From positions 1,116,001-1,180,000 of the forward strand of contig NC_063077.1 of NCBI RefSeq assembly GCF_022605165.1: a stretch of 64,000 nt of DNA, read 5' to 3'. A program made the translations under genes and the position numbers. Positions 34,406 through 44,777 of this stretch are shown in pieces; the stretch's first letter is position 1, and every line of letters starts with the position of its first letter. The notes beneath the pieces are model-generated. The model was not told where the DNA came from. It worked only from the letters and a program-made list of their open reading frames with translations, and did no database searches. The DNA is from Purpureocillium takamizusanense (Eukaryota; Ascomycota; Sordariomycetes; Hypocreales; Ophiocordycipitaceae).

Positions 34406-35917
34406 TTCCTCATGCAAAATGTTGCACGGCATTGGGCCATTGGTCGTTGAGTTGGGGGGTCGGCGTGAGGGGCGTGATGCGGTCATGTCGCCGCGCCGTG
34501 CCGCGCCGTGCCGTGCGTGGGTGGACCGATCCATATGGCGATGCATCATCATGCCCAGACGCTGCATGCACTCACTGTAAATGCCCGTCACTCTCATCGG
34601 GACTCACCACGTCGCCGCGAGTGACTGGAGCCACGCGACCGCCCACCGACAAGCCGTCATGACGAAGAATTACGTGCCGAGTAAATCGCACGCAGTGCAT
34701 GCCGGAGCGTGCCTTGGAGTTGGCACCCCAACGCCCAGCGGGTTGACTCCATGACACGGCGCTGCAGGCCGGACACCTCCGGGGGGCTGAGCAGGCCCGC
34801 GTCCGTCCCGCACAGGGCCAAGCCCGCCTCCACTGGCTTCGCCCCCCCCAAGACCCGACCGCTCCATTGCCGGGCCTGCATCTGCGGCTCGGACGGTCCG
34901 TGGCGGCGCCGCGGATGGGCTGGGCAGTAGTATCGGGGGGGATCATGTCCACCCTGCCGCAGTTGGCCTGTTGAATTGCCGTGCGGTGCGTCGCCAACGG
35001 CATCCCGGATATGTAAGTAATGCTACTGCCGACGCCACGGATTCATGGATGCTGTCCAGCGGGCGCAGGCCGCAGCCCGTAGTACCTGTAGAACACAGGC
35101 AGCTTAGTGTACCTAAGAAACTCCGCAGGTGAGGTCCGGGTGGCGGTTCGTTCGAGGTCCCCCACTCCGTCCACGCCCAGCGCTCGCTGTGCAGGGCCCT
35201 CCACTCTACTAAGCCAAAGGCCCAGTGAGCTCGGGTGTTGAGAACCCGCCTCCAGCAGGGCTGCATCTCCAATCCATGCACGTCAGACGTTTGACGGACC
35301 CTCCTCTCCTCCCCTCACCCCGCCAGCGGTATGGGTCAAGGCAACCTGGAAGCCCTGGAGGTATAGTACTAATGGATGTAGGTACGCACGTAACTTAGTA
35401 CGAAATATGTAGGTACATACGTACGTATAGACGTAGCGCCGGGGCCGCCGGGTGGCTGGCGAGCTGTGCTGCAGGAGGGCTGCAGCTGGAGCGTGGGCTG
35501 TTGCAGCGGCGGCTCAGCGCCATCAATGGATGGAGCCGCAACGCGCTGCACTGGATCCACCGCCCTGCACCACCTGATAGACGCCGGCCTCAACCACACC
35601 ACAGGGCACTGCCTGTGTGGGAAAAGGAACGGCATGCACAACGGCGAGTATAAGCTTACCCGATGACCTACCTGGGCTGGCGCTCGGCTTGAGGAGCTTC
35701 CCCCAGCTCCTCCCTCATCCCAAGGGCGCTTCCCACTAGCCCCTCCCGTCAACACATCCATCCATCCATCCATTCATTCCTTCATTCATTCATTCGGATC
35801 GCTCTCCTCCCACCCACCACCACGCTTTTCCTCACAGGACCGGCCCGCACCCGCCCAAACCTTCCGCCGGCCCATCTCCAGGAACCAGCCCAGCCCCTCG
35901 CGCGACCCCGCAACACC
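34406..35917. other. Intergenic region upstream of the annexin gene
   Basis: No gene is supported. The last 160 bases contain a CATC/ATTC tetranucleotide tract (35756-35795) followed by a C-rich leader directly before the annexin ATG. Around 35375-35440 there are TAC/GTA-rich short palindromes. Confidence 0.45.
35756..35795. repeat. (CATC)n/(ATTC)n tract in the annexin 5' leader
   Basis: Tetranucleotide units CATC then ATTC run for about 40 bases, roughly 125-160 bases before the annexin start codon, probably within its promoter or 5' UTR. Confidence 0.7.
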
Positions 35918-38499
35918 ATGTCGCTCGCCGTCGACGACCGTCGTGGCGGTCGCTCCAGGTCCCGATCGCGTGACCGCCGCGACCCTGTGCCGACCTACGC
36001 CGACGCGCGCGAGCCGAGCTATGTCTACCCGGAGGACGACCTTGACGACCGCTATGCGCCCAGCGCCCACAGCAGCAGCAGCCGCCGCCGCGACCCTACC
36101 TCCCAGGCGGGCTCCTCCGGCCTACCCTACCCGGCCGAGGGGGGCATGGACGCCATGCTGCCCGGCGCGACAGCCGGCCTGTACAGCTACGATGACACAC
36201 GGCCCGTCTACCGCACCGCGTCGCCCCCGCGCGACTCGTCCTTTCGCAGTTCCAGAAGCAACCTCAACGGCGGCGGCGGGAGCGGCCACGTCCCGGGCTC
36301 GTTCCCCGAGGACGACCGCCGCTCCAAGCGCGACTCGGACGACGACAATAGGCGCGTCCGCTACGCCGCCGAACCCCCGCGCGAGTCCAAGTACGACGCT
36401 CGTAGGCGCGACAGGTCCGATGACGAGGATCCCCGCGTGCGCTACGCCGAGCCGCCTAGCAGTAGGGACAAGCACCGCGCGTCCGCTGGCGCCGACCTGC
36501 CCGACGACAAGCTCAAGTTTCTGCCGCAAAAGTACAGCCGCGGGTACGGCGACGACGACCGTGCGGGCGGCAGGGACAGAAAGGCCGATGGCCGCTCCAA
36601 GAAGGAGCGCGACGAGGATGATTTGGCCTACGGGCGCCCCCCGCCGCCGAAACCGTCGCGGGCAGACTCACCGCCCACCTATGGCAGCTACGTCTCGGGC
36701 TCGCAGCTGAGCGACAAGCGCTCATCCAAGTACGGGAGGGACGACGACGGTGCCGACAGGCGGCGTACGAGCCCACCCGAGGACCCATACGCGTCGCGCA
36801 GGTCGCACCGTGAATCCTACCGAGATGACCCCCGCAGCTCGGGCGCCAGCGTCCTCACCGCGGAGCCCTCGGACCGTGATCGGGATCGTCGGCGCGACAG
36901 ATCGCCGGGGCCGTCTGTTCTCACCGCGGAGCCTTCAGGCCGCGACAGGGACCGCCGCCGCGACAAGTCTCCCGGCCCTTCGGCCCTCACCGTCGAGCCC
37001 GTAAGCCGCGAGCGCGACCGTTCGCGTGATCGCCGGGACAAGTCGCCAGGCCCATCTGTGCTCACCGTGGAACCGGGCCGGGACCGGGACCGGTCGAGAG
37101 ACCGGCGTGGTGGCACCCGGGACAAGTCTCCTCAGCCTCCCACGGCCCGCATGTCCAGCCTGACGGTCGACACGGGCCGCTCTTCCAACCTGTCACTGGC
37201 CGCGGCGCCGGCCTCGCCTCTTCTTGAGTCGTACCACGGTACCTACCAGGACTGCTCGCCCATGCCGTCGCCTCTACTACTGGCATCTTCCCACCACGAG
37301 GATGCGCGCGTCATCGAGGCCCTGTCGCCCATCGGCTCCGATGTCGAGGGCGATGGAAAGAAGAAGAGCCGGCGCGCGCGGTTCCACGACCCCGAGGACA
37401 TTGCGTCGACGCTCGCGCGCGCCCTTCGCGGGGACCGCGCCCCCGACGTCGCGCCGCTGATCGAGATCCTGCCCAGCCTGACACACGAGCAGGTCATGGA
37501 GCTGCGCGTCGAGTACAAGCGCATCGTCAAGACGGGCTCGGAGCGCAAGGGCGTCAACATTGCCAAGCACATCCGTGCGCGCCTCAAGGACGAGGACGCC
37601 AACCTCATGAAGGCTTGCTACTCGGTGGCGCTCGGCAAGTGGGAGAGCGAGGCCTACTGGGCCAACTTTTGGTACCAGGGCGACAAGACGCGGCGCGAGC
37701 TGCTCATCGAGTCGCTCATGGGCCGCTCCAACTACGAGATCCACCAGATCAAGGAGGCCTTTACCGACAAGAAGTACGACAACAGCATCGTCAAGTGCAT
37801 GAAGACGGAGCTCAAGGAGGACAAGTTCAAAAAGGCCGTCCTGCTCGTCCTCGACGAGCGCCGCATGGAGGACTTTGACCCGTACGGCCGCCGCGTGCCC
37901 GTCGACTACAAGCTCGTCGACCAGGACGTCAACGACCTGCGCCGAGCCGTCAGGGCCGAAAAGGGCGGCGAGACGGCCATGATTGGTATCGTCGTCAAGC
38001 GCAGCGACTCGCACCTGCGCGAAGTGCTCAAGGAGTACGAACATCACTACCGCGCAAACTTTCCGCGCGAGGCCCTCAAGAAGAGCGGCAACCTGGTCGT
38101 GAGTGTCATCCCCTTTTATCCTCTCTCCCCTCCCACCCCACCGTATACATATGAGCGTGCGCTGACGCCAATGCCCAGGGCGAGCTGCTCGCGCACATCC
38201 TCAACGGCATCATCAACCGCCCCGTCCGCGACGCCCTCCTTTTGCACCACGCCCTCACCGCGTCACGCAAGGACGACCTCCGCCGCGAGCTCCTCATCAG
38301 CCGCCTCGTCCGCTTCCACTGGGATGCGGCCCACATGCAGGCCGTCAAGCGCGCCTACCGCGAGCGCTACGGCCGCGACCTGCAAGACGCCGTCCGCGAC
38401 GCCACCTCGGGCCAGTGGGGCCGCTTCTGCGTCGAGCTGTGCATTGCCAGGATGCCCAACGACGTCCGCAGGATCGAGAGGGTCGACGTCATCCGGTAG
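35918..38499 (+). CDS. Annexin C4-like protein with long charged N-terminus
   Basis: Two exons, 35918-38098 and 38179-38499, join in phase 0 (NLV to GELL) to about 833 aa. Residues 1-480 are Arg/Asp/Ser-rich low-complexity sequence. Within it a roughly 20-residue module containing SPGPSVLTAEP and RDRDRRRDKSPGPS is repeated four or five times. Residues about 485-833 form the annexin core of four helical repeats, recognisable from DVAPLIEILPSLTHEQVMELR, GVNIAKHIR, YWANFWYQGD, RELLIESLMGRSNYEI, the third repeat around DLRRAVRAE, and the final RFHWDAAHMQAVKRAYRERYGRDL. Classical type II calcium sites (GxGT...) look absent, as is usual for the fungal annexin XIV/C4 group, so calcium dependence is doubtful. 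It is probably a cytosolic, membrane-associated protein and unrelated to the PKS cluster. Confidence 0.93.
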
Positions 38500-39041
38500 A
38501 TGCTGCCGCTACGGAAGGGTGCTTTGTTTGACGCCTTGGATGAGCGGGGCGCAGAGTACGACGATGATGAGAGATGATGGGGTCATGACTGCGGCATGCC
38601 TTTAATATACCCTCATGGGCGACGTGTGTCGGATTGTCTTTTTCTACATTGGGTATCGACAGAATATGCCTCCGCGGCCATTGTGTAATTACAGAGAGTT
38701 GCGAGGTACTTGATGGTCGGCTTAAATATACACGGAGTATACTTTGTAAACGTCCAAATTCACTTGACAAGCTTGCGAGTGTGAGTGTCCTGCACGTATA
38801 TGACGAAACACGCGCGGCCTAGGCGGCGCCCAAGCCCGTCCTCTAAATATCCATACCTTACTGTATACCTGCTGCTGCTGGCTTGACACTCACCTCACCC
38901 ATCCTTTACCTCACCTCATCTCATCTCACCTCACCACCTCACCACCTCACCACCTCACCACCTCACCACCTCACCACCTCACCACCTCACCACCTCACCA
39001 CCTCACCACCTCACCACCTCACCACCTCACCACCTCACTCA
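38500..39041. other. Convergent spacer, partly minisatellite
   Basis: This spacer lies between the stop codons of the annexin gene and the EthD gene. Its right third is an 8-bp tandem array; the rest has no recognised feature beyond probable 3' UTRs. Confidence 0.5.
38924..39037. repeat. 8-bp tandem array (CACCTCAC)n
   Basis: About 14 near-perfect copies of an eight-base unit (ACCACCTC in register) end four bases before the EthD stop codon on the minus strand. The left edge decays into CTCACCTCATC-like variants, consistent with older copies. Confidence 0.9.
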
Positions 39042-39449
39042 CTACCGCACCGTCTCACAGACCTCGCCGAGCACCACCGCCCGCAACCTCCCCACATCCA
39101 GAAACCGCTCCTCGTCCTCCCTGATCTCCGCCGCGACCTCCTCCGACTGGTACTGGGCGAAGAAGACCCTGAAGGCGTCCTCGTCGGCAAAAGTCAGCTC
39201 CGAGATGACGTCGTACGCAAAGTCCGCCTGCTCGCCGACGAGCACCGTGGCAGGGTAGTGGTCACGATGCTCCTCCTCCTCCTCCTCGGCGGCGCGCCGG
39301 TGAATATAGCGGCGGACGTGGGAGACGGGAAAGGCCGTGCCGAAGAGCCGCTTGAGCAGGTCCATGTGCCTGCCCTCGAGGTGGTCACGGAACTCGGTCG
39401 GACTCAGGCCTGGCTTGCGGTAGGCGAAGAGGAGGACCTTGAAGACCAT
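39042..39449 (-). CDS. EthD-domain small dimeric barrel protein
   Basis: A single exon encodes 135 aa. The start FKVLLFAYRKPGLSPTEFRDHLEGRH is the EthD signature (first beta strand, Pro-Gly-Leu turn, F..H helix). FPVSHVRRYIHRR follows, and then an acidic Glu run in a loop. The second half has YDVISELTFADEDAFRVFF and a closing strand DVGRLRAVVLGE. EthD proteins are dimeric alpha+beta barrels; fungal members include ether-degradation accessory proteins and polyketide tailoring or cyclase-like proteins, so the precise role is open. Its TAG stop lies almost against an 8-bp minisatellite, which therefore forms its 3' UTR. It is divergent from the SDR gene, about 700 bases apart. Confidence 0.88.
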   Translation of the reverse strand: MVFKVLLFAYRKPGLSPTEFRDHLEGRHMDLLKRLFGTAFPVSHVRRYIHRRAAEEEEEEHRDHYPATVLVGEQADFAYDVISELTFADEDAFRVFFAQYQSEEVAAEIREDEERFLDVGRLRAVVLGEVCETVR

Positions 39450-40145
39450 GTTGGCTAGCTGAGTATAGCGGGGTGATTGATGGGGCGGCTTTGATCTGGA
39501 CTGCTAATGATGACTCTGAGTCAGGAATGAATGAAAGCATGAACGAACGAACGAAACCAATGGATGGGTGGTAGTATTCGCTTTACATCGTGGTCAGACT
39601 AGCCGTCGATGTATTAATGGCCCAGAGTTCGAGACATAAAGGCGGCGACAACCCCCGTCTCACCGCCGCGGAAGCGCTTCAAATCAAGCATTATCAATTG
39701 ACTGAATTACTTCGCAAAAGTACGCAGCAATAGCCTACTGATTTACTGGGGACCACCACATCTTTCTTGGTTCTGAGCAGGCATCACAGCATCCAAAGGA
39801 TCGACTCGAAGCCCCGTTCGCTCGCTCCACTCCGCGAACGACCTAAATAATAAGCCTTACCAGAAAACTCCGTGCTAGTGATGAATCGGGGGCGGTGCTG
39901 TCAAAGAAAGGCCCCCCTGTCGCCGTCTGACCGTTTTCCTCTCGGTCCCGAACGCCGCGCCGCCCGCCGCCCGGGACTGGCATGAGACACGGCTCGGGTT
40001 GCTTTGTAGACCGTTCGGCCCCGGAGGGTCGTGCCGGTCGACATGGGTAGGTAGTTTGCATACATACATGCTCGACAGGCCGTACGAATACAAGTACCGA
40101 CTACACGTATAGAATGAGGCCTCGAGCGTATAAAACGCCACCACC
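39450..40145. other. Divergent promoter region of the EthD and SDR genes
   Basis: Both genes are transcribed away from this 0.7-kb interval, so they may share control. A tetranucleotide GAAC/GAAT run lies at about 39525-39560. No RNA gene is seen. Confidence 0.45.
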
Positions 40146-41168
40146 ATGGCCAGCGGCAACGGCTCTGGCCAACATCAATCAAAGGGCCTCGTATACAAAG
40201 AATCAAACATCAGCAACCCCGCGATGAGCAAGCCCAGGCAAAAGACCGTCCTCGTCACCGGCTGCAGCGACGGCAGCGCCGGTGCGGCCCTCGCCCGCGA
40301 GTTCCACAGCCGCGGCCTCCGCGTGCTGGCCACCTCCACGGACGGACGGCGGATGCGCTCCCTCGACGCCCTCGGCATCACCACCCTGGCCCTCGACTGC
40401 ACCTCCCCCGCGTCGCGCGCCCGCTTGGCCGAGGAGTTGCGGCGCATCACCGGCCACGACGACGACGGCAGCGGCGGGCTCGACATGCTCGTCAACAACG
40501 CCGCCGCCTTCAGCCTCATGCCGCTCGCAGACGTGGACCTCGACGAGGCGCGCGGCGTGTTCGACGTCAACGTCTTCGGTCCGCTGGCCATGGTCCAGAC
40601 GTGTCTGCCCTTTCTTCTGGCTGCTGCTGATTCTGCTTCTTCTGCTAATGGTGGTGGTGATGGCGCCGCGGGGTCCTCCCAGCCCGCCGTCACCGTCGTC
40701 AACGTGGGCAGCATATCAGCCGTCATGTGTCCCCCATGGCAAGGCGTCTACGCAGCCAGCAAGGCCGCGCTGCTCGCCCTGGGCAACGTCCTGCGCGTGG
40801 AGCTGGCGCCCCTGGGCATCGGGGTCGTCACTGTCATGTCTGGGGGCGTGGCGACGGCCGCGATGCAGACATGGTCGGGCCGCGGGCGCGTCCCCGAGGG
40901 TAGCCTGTATCGGCAGCTGGCGCCGTACATCGAGGGCAACGAAGCCGGCAAGGCCATTCAAAGCACGGTGCCGTCTGAGTATGCTAGGCAGGTGGTGGAT
41001 GATCTGCTCGGCACGCGGCCGCGGCCGCTCATCTGGAGGGGAGCGTTCGCCTGGGTGGCCTGGGCCTTTACATGGCTGGGCTGGGTGGGTATGATGGATG
41101 GCGGTCACATAAAAAGGGCTCTTCTGCATCGGGTACATCCTCCTCGTACACAGACTCTGCAGAATTAA
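40146..41168 (+). CDS. Short-chain dehydrogenase/reductase (classical SDR, Ayr1-like)
   Basis: A single exon encodes 340 aa. The start at 40146 has a good context (ACCACC before ATG); a second ATG at 40224 (MSKPRQKT) would give a more typical N-terminus and is a fair alternative. The cofactor motif TGCSDGSAGAALA is at residues 38-50, the structural NNAA motif at 117-120, and the catalytic set is Ser189 or Ser191, Tyr202 and Lys206 in VYAASK. A low-complexity insert of about 20 residues (Ala/Ser/Gly) lies at 161-180 before the Ser strand. The C-terminus has a hydrophobic Trp-rich segment (WVAWAFTWLGWVG), suggesting membrane association as in acyl-dihydroxyacetone-phosphate reductases. The substrate is unknown. 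It is divergent from EthD and convergent with Rqc2. Confidence 0.9.
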   Translation: MASGNGSGQHQSKGLVYKESNISNPAMSKPRQKTVLVTGCSDGSAGAALAREFHSRGLRVLATSTDGRRMRSLDALGITTLALDCTSPASRARLAEELRRITGHDDDGSGGLDMLVNNAAAFSLMPLADVDLDEARGVFDVNVFGPLAMVQTCLPFLLAAADSASSANGGGDGAAGSSQPAVTVVNVGSISAVMCPPWQGVYAASKAALLALGNVLRVELAPLGIGVVTVMSGGVATAAMQTWSGRGRVPEGSLYRQLAPYIEGNEAGKAIQSTVPSEYARQVVDDLLGTRPRPLIWRGAFAWVAWAFTWLGWVGMMDGGHIKRALLHRVHPPRTQTLQN

Positions 41169-41426
41169 CAACTCTCACGCCACGGCAGGGCCGTTCGTGT
41201 TCAGTTATTCCACACTGTCTCTACGCGTGACTGGTTGAGGACACAGGAGCCGTGGGTGGAAAACCCCTGTCCGCCAATACACACGCGGACATGCTGCGCA
41301 GTGTATGCGGCTCAACGCGGAATAGTGGATGAAATCGGGTAGCGATGAACAGCTCAGGGCATTGCAGTACTTGGCAATGCAGACACTGGCTCTTGGCTAC
41401 TTCAAATGCCAACCCATCGCCATGCC

Positions 41427-44400
41427 TCACTTCTTCGACCCCTTTCCGCCGCGACCCCCTTTGCCCTGGCCCTTCCCACCCCCGCCCTTGCCCTTGGCGC
41501 CTCCGCCTCCGCTACTCCCACCAGACACCATGACCCTCACCTTGCCCACGGGCACGCAGTTAATCACCTCCTCTGGCTTCAGTGCCTTGAGAAGCTCCAC
41601 CTCGCGGGGCCACATCCTCTCCGAGTCCCTCGACGACTCGTCGACCACACCCTTCTTGCCCGAGGCCGTCTTCCACTTCTCAAGCACCTCCTTCACGGCC
41701 TTGCCCTTCTTCGTTGCGCCCGGTTGCATCTTGACTTTGTACTTGCATTTGCCGAGGGCGGGCCACGGGGCGCACACGGGTATCGCTTCGAGGATCTCGT
41801 CGCCCGCCAGTGGAGTCCCGACGAGGTCATCTAGTGACGTTGCCTTCTCGGCTTCCTCCGGCTCCAGCACGTCGACGCCTTCGTCCATCATGACTCGGCG
41901 TATCTCCTCGTGCTCGGCCGTTTCCCTTTGCTTGCGTTGATGCTGTGCCCGCCGACGCTCTCGGGCGGCCTCCAGCTCGGCCTCGCGCTCGGCCTTGGCT
42001 CTCGCTTCCTCGTCGGCGCGCTTCTGTCCAGTGGTGGCACCAATAAGAGCCTCGGCAACTCGACGATCCTCCTCATCTTGATCCTTGTACTTGTTGGCAA
42101 TCTTCTTTGCCTTGCCTCTCTGGCCGCGCTTTGGAGGGGCTTGCTTGGTGGTAGCCGAGCCGGTCGCCTGCGAGGACCGAGCAGTAGCTGTCACCGTTGG
42201 CGCCTCAGAAACCTCCGTCGCCCGCTCTGACTCGTCCGGGACGTCCCTTGCATCTTCGCTGGATTCTTCTCCCTCTGCGCCTTCATCGTGCTGCCCGCCC
42301 TCGTCGCCCACTTCGAGCTCTGCAACCCGATCCTCCACCTCATCCAGTTCATCGCGCCGTCGGCCGTCGAAGGCCTGCAGGGGGTTGTCTCGCCCACCTC
42401 CGGTAGCGCCATCATTCACGGACTCGTTGTCGGACGCGTCCTCATCACCAGCCCCGGCAGCGGTATCTTCATTATCACCGCCCTCAGACCCGTCGTCCCC
42501 CTCAACTGACTCCTGCATGCCTGCGCGGGAGTCAGAGTCGCCGACGGTACTGCCAATGGCAGAATCGCCATCGTACAGCCGGTGCTTGACGTGCCTCGCT
42601 TTGCTCTCCTCACTGATCTTGAACATGATACCCAGGCCCAGCACAAGCTGCGCGGGGGCCAAGAAGTTCTTCTTGCCTCTGACCATGAAGCTCCCACTTG
42701 GTAGGAACTCTCCGGTGGGAGCAGACTTGGACACTTGATCTGCGTTGACCCACCATGCTCCCATTCCCGCCTTTGAGTCCCAGGCGTCGGAGCCACAGAC
42801 AGATAGCGATCCTGCTTGCGACAAGGTCGCTGGGGGGATGGGGGCGTCCGGCGTGCTTGGGTTGTTCTTGATGATGACGCTCGGCGCACCCCTCAGATCT
42901 GCATGACAATACAAATCACCCTTGCGCAGATGTCGCCTGTAGAGCATCTCGTTTTGCGATGCGTCCTTGCCCCCAATGACCAGATAGCCGTCGGACGAGA
43001 CGAACCAGATGAACTTTTCGAACCACATCTGTTTCCGGATGGGTTGCAGCAGGGCCTTTTCCTGCTTCAGGCCCTTCTTCAGATCTTCGTTGATCTTCTG
43101 TTCCGTGTTTTTCAACGCCCGAGCAGCCTGAAGCTGGGTCTTCTCCTCCTTTGAGGCGGCAGACCGGCGCTGCTCATGATAGTCTCGTGCATTTCCCCAG
43201 GGACTTATGGTGAGATTAATGTCAACGGACAAGCTTTTGTCGTTGGGTTTGGGCTTTACCGAAGCTTGGTCATCATCGCCATCTTCTGAGTCGCTGTCAT
43301 CAGTTTCAAACGGGTCTTCCTCCTCCTCTTCTTCGAACTCTTCCTCGGATATCTTGAGCGTGATGGTGTTCTCCGCGAGTTTCAAGGGCAGCATGATGAT
43401 TTCCGCCACAGGATTGTGCTTCTTCTTCTCGCGCTCAACCAGCTTGCCGATATCGACCCAATCCATGCCCTGGGCTAGGAGACCATTCACAGCATCCATA
43501 GCCTCCTGCACGCGCTCCACGTTTGCTTCGATGGCGGCAGCTTTGCGAAAGTTCATGGTTTGTACTTCCTGCAGGCCCTCGAGTCGCTTTTCTTGGTCTC
43601 GTCTAGCCGCTTCTAGCTTTCTCTTGGCCGTCGCCTCTCTCTCAGTCAAGCGACTTTCCAATTTCTGGCCCTCAAGAGATGAGAAGAACTCATCGACCGT
43701 CTGGTTGTAGCCCGTGTATTCCAGTATCTTGATCGAAGGGTCGTTTCGAAGTTTCTGTGGGACGAATGGATGGAAATCCTCGTAAAGGAGACTTTCCCTT
43801 GTCGGCTCACCGCCGGTGCCGCCAGTGGTGCCCCCGGATGCATCCTCTCTCTGTTTGGCAAATATGAAGCCAGTGCAGACGGGAGCAGAGGTAATGTCTT
43901 CGACAGTCTTGCGTGCCTCGCTCAACAGGCGAACGAGTTCGTCCAGAAGAGTCTCGTTTGCGAGCACTTCTACGGGCTTGACCGCTGTATCAAAATCGTT
44001 GGATTGAAGCGTGTGGTCGACGAGGACAGGCGGGAGCTCGGTGATCGACACAGCGAGGCTCTTTCTCAGATCGCCACCGGGTTTCCCCTTAAGTTTCTTG
44101 CTAGAGGATGCGTCTGCGCTGGCTTTTTGGACCGCCGACTCCAAGGCTTCTTGAACCCTGGCCTTGGTCATTGGCGGGATGCCATGGTAGTTTTGTCGGT
44201 TGTCCAAGTTGTACTGCAGTCCAACCCGTTGGGGTTCCTGGCCGTCGCCCTCTGATACATTTCGCGCGATCGTGAGGATTTGAAGGTCGGCGTCGGTAAG
44301 AATAATGTTGCCGCTCTGAAATCCGTGTCAGCCTCGACCTTTCCGCCTCTGGTGTCGCCAAGAGCCTACAGCAAAGAACTCCAGGAACAGACGGTACTGG

Positions 44401-44777
44401 CCGTCGCTAAACTGGAACTCGAGGATCCTGTCTGTCCCGACTTGCGCCACAGAAGTCAACCTCCTCGTCTTGAGGACCTTTCTGAGCCGGGCAACAAAGG
44501 CGGACGGCGCGGCGGCTGTGGTCCGGGCGAACTCGGTCAGGTGGCATCGGAAGCCGGTGTCGATGACGAGCTGCTTCTTGTTGTCCGGCTTGGCGAACTT
44601 GAGCAGCAAGATCTTGGACGAGAGATCATATATGTTGGCCAGCCGCAGCGACACCAAGCTCTGATTGAGCTCGTGCGCAATGACCTAAAGAGCTGTCAGC
44701 ACTGAAGCTGCCGAGCGCGCCGAACTCGTGAATCTTCTGCTCACCTTGACGTCGAGGGACGAGAACCGCTGCTTCAT
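41427..44777 (-). CDS. RQC2: Ribosome quality control subunit 2 (NFACT family, Rqc2/Tae2)
   Basis: Three exons (44777-44745, 44684-44370, 44315-41427) join in phase to about 1078 aa. NFACT-N covers about 1-330 and starts MKQRFSSLDVKVIAHELN. Asp9 and the Asp96-Arg97 pair correspond to yeast Rqc2 Asp9 and Asp98-Arg99, which are needed for CAT tailing. A coiled coil lies around 340-450 (EREATAKRKLEAARRDQEK). The NFACT-R domain, about 540-665, has MWFEKFIWFVSSDGYLVIGG and DLRGAPSVIIKN. A long acidic disordered stretch and a basic coiled coil follow, then NFACT-C from about 925 (IPVCAPWPALGKCKYKVKMQPG) and a Gly/Lys-rich tail. The protein binds the obstructed 60S subunit with Ltn1 and recruits Ala/Thr tRNAs. 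It is a housekeeping gene. Confidence 0.96.

Noticed and set aside
33419..34597. A 392-residue minus-strand frame
   Set aside because: It is antisense to the methyltransferase-like gene, whose plus strand has a clear SAM motif.
38924..39037. CRISPR-like regular repeat
   Set aside because: This is a simple 8-bp tandem array without spacers in a eukaryotic genome.
38883..39458. A plus-strand frame starting in the 8-bp repeat
   Set aside because: The first part is translated minisatellite (Pro-His-His-Leu-Thr-Thr units) and the rest is antisense to the EthD gene.
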